Shown here: positions 38,185 through 45,532 of the stretch, in pieces
Position numbering within the stretch: the stretch's first letter is position 1
How the letters are laid out: every line of letters begins with the position of its first letter
NCBI GenBank assembly: GCA_024402135.1
Contig: JAKSJN010000017.1
Location: 1 to 48,195, forward strand
DNA from: Bacteroidales bacterium
GTDB lineage: Bacteria > Bacteroidota > Bacteroidia > Bacteroidales > UBA932
DNA: 48,195 bases
Direction: 5' to 3'
The notes under the pieces: generated by a model
What the model saw: only the letters and a program-made list of their open reading frames with translations
The model's database searches: none
Told to the model about the DNA's origin: nothing
Translations under genes and position numbers: made by a program

Positions 38185-40542
38185 TTAGATGAACATGCCG
38201 GCGACCAGATAGGCCGCCATTGCGCATACCCATGCGATGACGCACTGGAAGAGTACGATATAGAACGCCCATCTGCTGCCAAGTTCACGACGGATGGCTG
38301 CAATGGCGGCGACACACGGCGTATAGAGGAGACAGAACACCAGAAGAGGTATTACAGTCAGAGCACTGATAGCCTGGGTCGCACCAAGCACCTCCATGGT
38401 TGACACTACGCTTTCCTTCGCCATCAGACCGCTGATAAGCGATGTCACGATTCTCCAGTCGCCAAGCCCCATAGGAGAGAATATCGGAGCGATAAGTCCG
38501 GCAATATGGGCAAGGATGCTTTCGGAACCATCAGTAACGAAATTCAGGCGGAAGTCAAATGACTGGAGAGCCCATATCACAAGGGTCGCCAGGAAAATCA
38601 CGCTGAAGGCTCTCTGAATGAAGTCCTTGGTCTTGTCCCAGAGAAGGTGTCCGACATTCTTTGGATTTGGCAGACGGTATACAGGCAGCTCCATCACGAA
38701 AGGAGAATTCTCTCCGTCGCGGTTGAGCCATTTTCGTATGAGGGCGACCAGAACTCCCACAAAAATTCCGAGAACATACAGTCCGACCATAACAAGCCCG
38801 CTATGCTCGGGAATGAATGCGTTTATAAGGAATGAGTAGACGGCAATCTTTGCGGAGCAGCTCATGAATGGAGTCAGCATGATGGTCATTCGCCGTGCCT
38901 GGGCAGAAGGCAAGGTTCGCGACGCCATGACACCTGGTACGGTACATCCGAATCCGATGAGCATAGGTACGATGGAACGGCCTGAAAGACCTATCTTGCG
39001 AAGAAGCTTGTCCGAAACGAATGCGACTCTGGCCATATATCCGCTATCCTCGATGAGCGACAGGAAGAAGAACAGCACGACAATGACAGGGACGAAGCTG
39101 ACAACTGTCCCGACTCCGCCGAACAGTGCATCGCTGACCAGGGACCTGACTGTGTCGCTTACCGCCCAACGCTCCAGAGCTGCGTCAACACTGCCTCCGA
39201 TAGCCGTGATTCCTGCGTCCAGTATATCCTGGAGCCATAACCCTATTACATCAAAGGTCATCCAGAATACCAGAGCCATGATTGCTATGAAAGCCGGAAT
39301 CGCCGTCCAGCGCCCGGTAAGTATCTTGTCAATCCGGTTGCTGCGCCGGCGCTCCTTGCTCTCGCGTGGCTTGACTACAGTCTGGGAACAAAGTCTGCTG
39401 ATGAAAGAGAATCGCATGTCTGCCATTGCCGCATGCCTGTCCATGCCCCGGTGCTCTTCCATTTCGCAGATGATTTCCTCGAGCATTGCCTTTTCGTTCT
39501 CGCTCAGGCCCAGTCGCTCCATGATTTCCTTGTCACCCTCGACAAGACGGCTTGCGACGAAACGCTTAGGCAGTCCGGCACGCTCGGCATGATCCTCGAC
39601 CAGATGCATTATGCTGTGCAGACAGCGGTGAACGGCGCCACCGAAGTCGTCCTTGTCACAGAAGTCCTGGCGGGCGGGTTTCTCCTGGAAGGTCGCGATG
39701 TGCATCGCATGTTCGACGAGTTCATTGATACCTTCTCCCTTTCCTGCAGCAATCGGCACTACAGGAATGCCGAGCAGCTTCTCCATCTCGTTGATGCGGA
39801 CCGCACCGCCATTGCTGCGGAGCTCGTCCATGATGTTGAGAGCAAGCACCATCGGTATCTCCATTTCCATCAGCTGGATGGTAAGGTAGAGATTCCTCTC
39901 GATGTTTGTGGCGTCTACGACATTTATTATAGCTTTCGGCTTCTCGTTGAAAATGAACTCGCGGGCAACGATTTCCTCTTCGGTATATGTTGAAAGCGAG
40001 TAGATGCCAGGGAGGTCTGTCACACATGTCTCAGGATGTCCCTTGATAGAGCCGTCCTTGCGGTCGACTGTTACGCCAGGGAAGTTGCCGACATGCTGGT
40101 TGGATCCTGTGAGCTGGTTGAAGAGGGTCGTCTTTCCGCAGTTCTGCTGGCCGGCAAGCGCCATCGTGATTACCGTTCCCTTCTCGAGACGATGCTCATG
40201 GTCCTTGGAATGATACTTTCCGGCCTCGCCGAGTCCCGGATGGGAGTTGTGCTCATGAAGGAAGCTGTTGTATCCGCTTAACCCGGCTGCAGGAGCAGGT
40301 GCGGCATGTTCTTCCTCTATGGACTGTGAAACTTCGATCATCGCGGCCTCGCTGAGACGCAGTGTCAGCGAGTATCCGTGGACATGTACTTCTATCGGAT
40401 CTCCCATTGGAGCGCGCTTGACAAGGGTCAGTCCGGCTCCCGGAATCATGCCCATGTCAAGCAGGTGCTGGCGCATCGTTCCGGTGCCGCCGACAGCCTT
40501 GATTACGGCTGAACTTCCTATGTTGAGATCCTTGAGTGTCAT
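38185..40542 (-). CDS. feoB: Ferrous iron transporter, FeoA-FeoB fusion
   Basis: A 785-residue protein. A FeoA SH3-like domain (about 1-73, MTLKDLNIGSSAVIKAV) is joined by a His-rich linker (His at 79, 96, 98, 101, 111, 115, 117) to the FeoB G domain. G1 is AGQQNCGKT (130-138), G3 DLPG, G4-like NIMD. The membrane part has Gate motifs (GFGCTVPGVMASR, MSCSAKIAVYSF, CLLYTPCVAAI) that hold conserved Cys residues. It imports Fe(II) across the inner membrane using GTP hydrolysis. I start at ATG 40542 because the promoter -7 box lies between 40551 and 40558. The Cys-rich partner follows 10 bp later. Confidence 0.93.
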   Translation of the reverse strand: MTLKDLNIGSSAVIKAVGGTGTMRQHLLDMGMIPGAGLTLVKRAPMGDPIEVHVHGYSLTLRLSEAAMIEVSQSIEEEHAAPAPAAGLSGYNSFLHEHNSHPGLGEAGKYHSKDHEHRLEKGTVITMALAGQQNCGKTTLFNQLTGSNQHVGNFPGVTVDRKDGSIKGHPETCVTDLPGIYSLSTYTEEEIVAREFIFNEKPKAIINVVDATNIERNLYLTIQLMEMEIPMVLALNIMDELRSNGGAVRINEMEKLLGIPVVPIAAGKGEGINELVEHAMHIATFQEKPARQDFCDKDDFGGAVHRCLHSIMHLVEDHAERAGLPKRFVASRLVEGDKEIMERLGLSENEKAMLEEIICEMEEHRGMDRHAAMADMRFSFISRLCSQTVVKPRESKERRRSNRIDKILTGRWTAIPAFIAIMALVFWMTFDVIGLWLQDILDAGITAIGGSVDAALERWAVSDTVRSLVSDALFGGVGTVVSFVPVIVVLFFFLSLIEDSGYMARVAFVSDKLLRKIGLSGRSIVPMLIGFGCTVPGVMASRTLPSAQARRMTIMLTPFMSCSAKIAVYSFLINAFIPEHSGLVMVGLYVLGIFVGVLVALIRKWLNRDGENSPFVMELPVYRLPNPKNVGHLLWDKTKDFIQRAFSVIFLATLVIWALQSFDFRLNFVTDGSESILAHIAGLIAPIFSPMGLGDWRIVTSLISGLMAKESVVSTMEVLGATQAISALTVIPLLVFCLLYTPCVAAIAAIRRELGSRWAFYIVLFQCVIAWVCAMAAYLVAGMFI

Positions 40543-40550
40543 TTCCGATG

Positions 40551-40558
40551 CAAAGATA
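40551..40558 (-). promoter_or_regulatory. -7 element of feoB
   Basis: The minus strand reads TATCTTTG, 8 bp before ATG 40542. It would give a very short leader. It is divergent from the cstA promoter. Confidence 0.5.
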
Positions 40559-40582
40559 GTAAAACTAGACTGGGTCTTGCTC

Positions 40583-40597
40583 ATCACTTTTAGTGAT
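40583..40597. promoter_or_regulatory. Palindrome in the feoB/cstA divergent promoter
   Basis: ATCACT-TTT-AGTGAT, a perfect 6-bp inverted repeat with 3-base spacer, lies between the two divergent -7 boxes: 24 bp from the feoB box and 7 bp upstream of the cstA box. The position fits an operator for a dimeric regulator. It is not a clear Fur box. Confidence 0.4.
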
Positions 40598-40604
40598 AAA
40601 TATG

Positions 40605-40612
40605 TAACTTTG
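40605..40612 (+). promoter_or_regulatory. -7 element of cstA
   Basis: TAACTTTG, 25 bp before ATG 40638. No -33 element at the usual distance; the palindrome 40583-40597 occupies that area. Confidence 0.5.
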
Positions 40613-40637
40613 CGCCGTTTTTTTAACGAACTTTATC

Positions 40638-41987
40638 ATGTATTCCTTCCTTTTGAGCGTCTGCGCCCTCATTCTGGGCTATTTCGTGTATGGCAAATTC
40701 GTGGACAAGGTATTCACCCCTGACCCTAACCGTCTGACTCCTGCTATCTCAAAGGCTGACGGTGTAGACTTCATGCCTATGCCGACCTGGAAGATATTCA
40801 TGATCCAGTTCCTGAACATCGCCGGAACAGGCCCTGTGTTCGGTGCCATCATGGGCGCCAAGTTCGGTCCTGCAGCCTATCTGTGGATCGTTTTCGGATG
40901 CATCTTCGGAGGTGCTGTCCATGACTACCTCTCCGGTATGCTGTCGCTCCGTCATGATGGAGCATCGCTGCCTGAGCTGATCGGCCACTATCTTGGCAAC
41001 AAGACCAAGACAGTCATGCTCATCTTCTCGATCCTGCTTCTTCTAATGGTCGGTGCAGTGTTCGTATACAGTCCAGCCAGCATCCTTTCAGGCATGGTTG
41101 GTGATGGAAGCAATTCGTGGTTCATGATATGGGTGGCAATCATCCTCGGCTACTATGTAATCGCGACACTCCTTCCCGTGGACAAGATCATCGGCCGCAT
41201 CTATCCTGTTTTCGCCTTCGCGCTGATATTCATGGCCGTCGGCATGATGGGCGGTCTTATCTCACGCTGGCCTTCGATTCCTGAATTCTGGCAGGGCCTT
41301 GGAAACAGGACCGCTGAGGCTGGTGCTCATCAGTCGATATTCCCATATATGTTCATCACCATAGCCTGTGGTGCAGTCAGTGGCTTCCATGCCACCCAGA
41401 GTCCTATGATGGCGCGCTGTCTCAAGAACGAGAAGCTTGGCCGTCCTGTGTTCTACGGAGCAATGATCACTGAAGGTCTCGTCGCTCTCATCTGGGCAGC
41501 GGTTTCTTCTTATGTCTTCTTCGACGGAGGTCTTGCCGAGACCGGATGTGCATCAGGAGCGGCTCCGGCCGTTGTGACTGCCGTAAGCACCAAGTGGCTT
41601 GGCGTATTCGGAGGTATCCTTGCGATGCTTGGTGTAGTTGCCGCTCCTATCACCAGCGGCGACACAGCACTGCGCAGTGCACGAATGATCGTGGCCGACA
41701 TGCTTCACATCAGCCAGAAGAGCATGATCAAGAGGCTCGCTATCTGCGCTCCAATATTCGCTGTCACCGGTCTTATGCTGTGGTACAACATCGCCGATGC
41801 CGATGGATTCAATACAATCTGGAAGTATTTCGGATGGGCAAACCAGACACTCTCGGTATTCACATTCTGGGCGCTCACCGTTTTCCTCAAGAAGGAACGC
41901 AAGGGTCTCAGCTATCTCATTGCAGCTATCCCTGCCGTATTCATGACAGTGGTCTGCACCAGTTATATTATCATGGAAATTTTTTAG
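40638..41987 (+). CDS. cstA: CstA-family carbon starvation transporter
   Basis: A 449-residue membrane protein with about twelve helices. The N-terminal block FLNIAGTGPVFGAIMGAKFG followed by HDYLSGMLSLRHDG is the CstA signature. SGFHATQSPMMARCL and GVVAAPITSGDTALRSARM also match. E. coli CstA is near 700 residues; the shorter form is usual in Bacteroidota. Characterised relatives take up peptides or pyruvate, but the substrate here cannot be told. It is a single gene, divergent from feoB, closed by a strong terminator. Confidence 0.9.
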   Translation: MYSFLLSVCALILGYFVYGKFVDKVFTPDPNRLTPAISKADGVDFMPMPTWKIFMIQFLNIAGTGPVFGAIMGAKFGPAAYLWIVFGCIFGGAVHDYLSGMLSLRHDGASLPELIGHYLGNKTKTVMLIFSILLLLMVGAVFVYSPASILSGMVGDGSNSWFMIWVAIILGYYVIATLLPVDKIIGRIYPVFAFALIFMAVGMMGGLISRWPSIPEFWQGLGNRTAEAGAHQSIFPYMFITIACGAVSGFHATQSPMMARCLKNEKLGRPVFYGAMITEGLVALIWAAVSSYVFFDGGLAETGCASGAAPAVVTAVSTKWLGVFGGILAMLGVVAAPITSGDTALRSARMIVADMLHISQKSMIKRLAICAPIFAVTGLMLWYNIADADGFNTIWKYFGWANQTLSVFTFWALTVFLKKERKGLSYLIAAIPAVFMTVVCTSYIIMEIF

Positions 41988-42013
41988 GACTCTGATCCTT
42001 GATCCATAGCAAA

Positions 42014-42044
42014 AGACGGAGACTCATCGAGTCTCCGTCTTTTT
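42014..42044 (+). terminator. Intrinsic terminator of cstA
   Basis: A perfect 12-bp stem AGACGGAGACTC / GAGTCTCCGTCT with loop ATC, followed by TTTTT, 27 bp after the cstA stop. The clearest intrinsic terminator in the window. Confidence 0.9.
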
Positions 42045-42093
42045 ACTATTCATCTCGCGAAGCGAATCCGCATCAGCGAATCGGCCGTGCCGT

Positions 42094-42168
42094 GTATTTG
42101 TGAGTTTACGAACAAATACGGAAAGGTGGAAAGGCCGTGGGGGTTACAGGGGGAGCGTCTCCCCCTTA
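42094..42168 (-). repeat. Stop-codon-anchored intergenic element, copy B
   Basis: Read on the minus strand it begins with the TAA of rimM (42166-42168), then GGGGGAG / CTCCCCC with a 3-base loop, and ends with GTATTTGT / ACAAATAC around position 42094. The core 42094-42165 is 72 bp and about 93% identical to copy A but in inverted orientation. Just before it (42051-42090) lies AGCGAAT-containing sequence with no gene. Confidence 0.85.
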
Positions 42169-42687
42169 TAATAGACCTTCCGGCAGATTCATCCGGACTT
42201 CCTGATTCTCCGCGTCGATTGCTTCGAGTAAGTCCTCGTGCAGAGGAACCATGACTTCCTCGCCGTCATCTCTGGTGACGTACAGGCAAGGATTTCCAGG
42301 AATGTCCTCAAATCCGGAAACTGTACCGGCGGGAGTGCCGTTGTTGATGAATGCCCAGCCTTCAAGATCCTCGAAGCCGAAATCATCATCGTCGTCGTAG
42401 CCTTCGATAGTGCTTTCGTCTACGTATACGGCCTGGCCGACGATTTCCTCCGCGTCTTCGATGCTGGCCATGTCGGTCAGCTTCACGATAGCCTTGTTAG
42501 AGCCCTTGCGGGTAAAGGAGTCGATAAAAAATGGAACCGGAAGTCCATCGAAATAGATGAACACCGGTTCCTTGAGGTCGATATCTTCGGGCGCTATGTC
42601 ACGGAATCCAAGAAGGATGCCGCCATCAGTGCCGTTGGATTTGAGCACCTTGGCTATCTGCAGAAGAGTATTGTTCTCTTCCGACAT
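42166..42687 (-). CDS. rimM: Ribosome maturation factor RimM
   Basis: A 173-residue two-domain protein. The N-terminal barrel reads LQIAKVLKSNGTDGGILLGF and EPVFIYFDGLPVPFFIDSF; the C-terminal PRC-barrel ends MVPLHEDLLEAIDAENQEVR, the RimM-specific close. It binds S19 and assists 30S assembly. The 3-bp gap to rpsP upstream reproduces the common rpsP-rimM order. An acidic Asp-rich stretch (YDDDDDFGFED) joins the domains. Confidence 0.9.
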   Translation of the reverse strand: MSEENNTLLQIAKVLKSNGTDGGILLGFRDIAPEDIDLKEPVFIYFDGLPVPFFIDSFTRKGSNKAIVKLTDMASIEDAEEIVGQAVYVDESTIEGYDDDDDFGFEDLEGWAFINNGTPAGTVSGFEDIPGNPCLYVTRDDGEEVMVPLHEDLLEAIDAENQEVRMNLPEGLL

Positions 42688-42690
42688 GAA

Positions 42691-43230
42691 TTAAGCCTCT
42701 GCAGGTGCCTCAGCTGGAGCCTCAGCCTCAGCAGCCTCCTCAGCAGCCTTAGCGGCAGCCTCGGCAGCAGCCTCAGCCTTCTTCTTAGCGATAGCTTCAG
42801 CTCTCTCCTGATTTACCTTTGCCTCTGCCTCGAGAGCAGCCTTTGCCTTTGCAGCAGCGTCCTTGGTAAGACCTGCCTTCTTAGCCTCAACCTTAGCGTC
42901 CTTGCCGTTCTTCCAGTCAAGGAACTTCTTGTCAGCCTGCTCCTGGGTGAGAGCGCCCTTAGCTACGCCACCGTCGAGGTGGTTGCGGAGGAGTACACCC
43001 TCGTAAGAGAGGATACGACGAGCGGTAAGGGTTGGCTGAGCACCTACCTTGAGCCATGAGCATGCCTTGTCGAAATCAAGGATGATGGTAGCAGGGTTGG
43101 TGTTAGGGTTGTAAGAACCGATCTGCTCGATGTAACGACCATCACGTGGTGAACGTGAGTCTGCCACTACAATGTGGAAGAATGCGAAATTCTTCTTACC
43201 GTGGCGCTGAAGACGAATTTTAACAGCCAT
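42691..43230 (-). CDS. rpsP: 30S ribosomal protein S16 with C-terminal extension
   Basis: A 179-residue S16. The core (about 1-85) is conserved: [38 protein letters not shown]. It is followed by a linker and an Ala/Glu/Lys-rich helical tail of about 60 residues ending in [10 protein letters not shown]. coli S16 has 82 residues; long tails are usual in Bacteroidota. It is first in an operon with rimM and has a complete promoter upstream. Confidence 0.95.
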   Translation of the reverse strand: MAVKIRLQRHGKKNFAFFHIVVADSRSPRDGRYIEQIGSYNPNTNPATIILDFDKACSWLKVGAQPTLTARRILSYEGVLLRNHLDGGVAKGALTQEQADKKFLDWKNGKDAKVEAKKAGLTKDAAAKAKAALEAEAKVNQERAEAIAKKKAEAAAEAAAKAAEEAAEAEAPAEAPAEA

Positions 43231-43291
43231 TGTTAATCTGTTTTAAAAGTGTTTGTTTAACCTATGCTTCCCTTCTCGAGGAAAGCGGGTG

Positions 43292-43322
43292 CAAAATTAC
43301 TGAATTTATTTATCTTTGCAAA
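43292..43322 (-). promoter_or_regulatory. Promoter of rpsP-rimM
   Basis: Minus strand: a TTTG -33 element (43319-43322), 19-bp spacer, and -7 box TAATTTTG (43292-43299), about 60 bp before ATG 43230. The spacer contains the divergent pncB -7 box, so the two promoters overlap. Confidence 0.6.
43311..43318 (+). promoter_or_regulatory. -7 element of pncB
   Basis: TATCTTTG, 49 bp before ATG 43368, lying inside the rpsP promoter spacer on the other strand. No TTTG at 19 bp upstream. Confidence 0.5.
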
Positions 43323-43367
43323 CACAACTATACTTATTTAAAAGGCATTGCCTTGAAATACCCTATT

Positions 43368-44564
43368 ATGCGTCAGATCATCACTCACTTCACGGATAAC
43401 GACCTCTACACGTTCACCTGCCAGTACTACGTGTTGAAGACCTATCCCCGTGCAGAAGTCCAATACAGTTTCATCGATCGTAACAGCACCTGCTATCCCG
43501 AGGGCTTCGCTGCCCTTCTCCAGGAACAGGTCGACATGATGAAGAACGTCATCATCACCGAGGAAGAGATAGAGTTCCTTACCAACAAGTGCGTATTCCT
43601 TCCTTTGTGGTATTTCACCTTCCTCCGCGGCTATCGTTTCAATCCCGCCGAGGTCAGCATCCGCCAGGATGAGGAAGGCCATCTGAGCATCGATGTCTGT
43701 GGAAAGTGGTTCTCGACCATCATGTGGGAGATGCCTCTTCTCTCTATCATCTCGGAGCTCATCCATACCCTCAACGGCGACATAGAGCGCTACAATCCTG
43801 AACTCGAGCGCATCCGTGCCCGCGAGAAGGCTTCGCGCATCTTCGGCTCGGGTCTCGTTCTCGGTGACATGGGAACACGCCGCCGCCTTTCGTTCGCTCA
43901 CCAGGAGATGGTGGTCCGCGAGATGACAGACGTGTATTCGCAGGGCGGATGGACCGGAAAATTCACCGGTACCAGCAATGTCTGGCTCGCCATGAAATAC
44001 AACATCGGCTGCCTCGGAACAATGTCGCACCAGCTCATTTCCTTCGAGGAGAATGTCAGCGGTATCTTCGAGTGCAACTATAACGTCATGAAGAAGTTCA
44101 GTGACGTATATGATGGAGACAACGGTATCTTCCTCTATGACTGCTTCGGAGACAAGGTGTTCTTCAGCAACCTCTCGAAGCGCATGGCCATGATGTACAA
44201 GGGTCTCCGCGTGGACAGCGGAAATGAAGAGGAGCAGACCGAGAAGATCATCGCGAAGTATCAGTCTCTGGGTATCGATCCTGCCGGCAAGCAGGTCGTA
44301 TACAGCAACGGACTGAACATCGAGCGTGCGATCGAGATCCATAAGTACTGTGCCGGACGTGTCCAGGACTCTTATGGTGTCGGTACCTTCCTGACCTGTG
44401 ATGTCACTGACTGCAAGCCAAGCAACATCGTCATCAAACTCGTCAAGGGACGAATCACCGAACTTCGTGAGTGGCATGACTGCATCAAGCTTAGCTGCGA
44501 CAAGGGCAAGACACTGGGCAATCCTGATAAATGCAAGTATTTACTGAGCGTTATCGGAGATTAA
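43368..44564 (+). CDS. pncB: Nicotinate phosphoribosyltransferase
   Basis: A 398-residue type II phosphoribosyltransferase. It opens ITHFTDNDLYTFTCQYYVLK, the typical PncB N-terminus, followed by ALLQEQVDM and the loop WTGKFTGTSNVWLAMKYNI, and later VYSNGLNIERAIEIH and DSYGVGTFLTCD, which bind phosphoribosyl pyrophosphate and the ring. It makes nicotinate mononucleotide for NAD salvage. ATG 43368 is used because longer in-frame starts lie upstream of the promoter -7 box. A YitT-family gene starts 9 bp downstream. Confidence 0.92.
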   Translation: MRQIITHFTDNDLYTFTCQYYVLKTYPRAEVQYSFIDRNSTCYPEGFAALLQEQVDMMKNVIITEEEIEFLTNKCVFLPLWYFTFLRGYRFNPAEVSIRQDEEGHLSIDVCGKWFSTIMWEMPLLSIISELIHTLNGDIERYNPELERIRAREKASRIFGSGLVLGDMGTRRRLSFAHQEMVVREMTDVYSQGGWTGKFTGTSNVWLAMKYNIGCLGTMSHQLISFEENVSGIFECNYNVMKKFSDVYDGDNGIFLYDCFGDKVFFSNLSKRMAMMYKGLRVDSGNEEEQTEKIIAKYQSLGIDPAGKQVVYSNGLNIERAIEIHKYCAGRVQDSYGVGTFLTCDVTDCKPSNIVIKLVKGRITELREWHDCIKLSCDKGKTLGNPDKCKYLLSVIGD

Positions 44565-44573
44565 TCAACAACC

Positions 44574-45512
44574 ATGAAGCCTTTACTTTCAAAAGAGACC
44601 ATCGATTACGTCAAGGGCAAGCAGTTCTGGGTGGAACTGTTCCTTATGACAGGCGGTATGCTAATTACTGCCATAGCTGTTCACTACTTTCTTCAGCCAA
44701 GCGGTCTGGCGGTAGGCTCGCTCGCCGGTCTCTGCGTCGTACTCAACCGTCTTACCGACATACCGGTATCGATTCTGACATTCGTGTTGAATGTGATACT
44801 GCTGATCATGGCCTACATCATGATCGGCAAGGAATTCGGTACCAAGACGGTCTATGCGGCACTCATCCTGTCACCTTGGCTGGGACTCCTCGAATGGATC
44901 GACGTACGTTTCGGAATCGACCCCAAGACATTCTTCAATATGGGTGGGGCGACCGACTACTGGTTCTACCTGTTCGGCTTCGTCGTGCTTCTGAGCTTCG
45001 CCCAGGCGGTCCTGTTCAGGATAAATGCATCCACAGGAGGTCTTGACATACCGGCCAAGATCCTTAACAAGTATCTCCATGTCGACATCGGAACGGCTGT
45101 GACCTTTGCGGGTGCGGCGGTAAGCTGCTCGGCATTCTTCATTCCGGGCAATTCGCTCTATTACGTCGTGCTCGGTTTCTTCGGAACCTGGATCAACGGA
45201 ATCGTGGTGGATTATTTCACTGCAGGCCTGAATGCAAAGAAGCGTGTCTGCATCATCACCAAGGATCACGAAAAGCTCCGCGACTATATCGTCCATGAAC
45301 TTGTACGTGGCGTATCGCTCTACAAGGTCACAGGAGGCTATACCGGCGAAGAGAAGACAGAGATCGAGGCCATCCTCACCAATGACGAATTCGCAAAGCT
45401 GATGGAGAAGATCAACGACGAGCACATCGACTGCTTCATCACTGCCGGCCGCGTCAGCGAGGTTTACGGCTTCTGGATCAAGGACAAGAAGAAATACAAG
45501 AATCTACAATAA
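44574..45512 (+). CDS. YitT-family membrane protein
   Basis: A 312-residue protein with about five to six membrane helices (LFLMTGGMLITAIAVHYFLQ, LTFVLNVILLIMAYIMI, YLFGFVVLLSFAQAVLF and others) and a cytoplasmic DUF2179-type domain from about residue 220 (KRVCIITKDHEKLRDYIVHE), ending with CFITAGRVSEVYGFW. This is the YitT architecture, of unknown function, sometimes linked to metal or ligand sensing. The ASTGGLDIPAKIL segment is a family signature. It is 9 bp after pncB and 20 bp before GH51, so probably co-transcribed with both. Confidence 0.88.
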   Translation: MKPLLSKETIDYVKGKQFWVELFLMTGGMLITAIAVHYFLQPSGLAVGSLAGLCVVLNRLTDIPVSILTFVLNVILLIMAYIMIGKEFGTKTVYAALILSPWLGLLEWIDVRFGIDPKTFFNMGGATDYWFYLFGFVVLLSFAQAVLFRINASTGGLDIPAKILNKYLHVDIGTAVTFAGAAVSCSAFFIPGNSLYYVVLGFFGTWINGIVVDYFTAGLNAKKRVCIITKDHEKLRDYIVHELVRGVSLYKVTGGYTGEEKTEIEAILTNDEFAKLMEKINDEHIDCFITAGRVSEVYGFWIKDKKKYKNLQ

Positions 45513-45532
45513 AAGCATAACCAATAAGTATC

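Noticed and set aside
39433-39993. Plus-strand open frame of 186 codons
   Set aside because: Antisense to the FeoB G domain, with no family features.
37016-42168. Composite transposon bounded by the inverted elements
   Set aside because: No transposase, no target duplication, and the elements are tied to stop codons of housekeeping genes rather than to ends of a foreign segment.
43338-44477. A 379-codon minus-strand open frame
   Set aside because: Lies wholly inside pncB, which has full family motifs. The antisense openness comes from GC-biased third positions.
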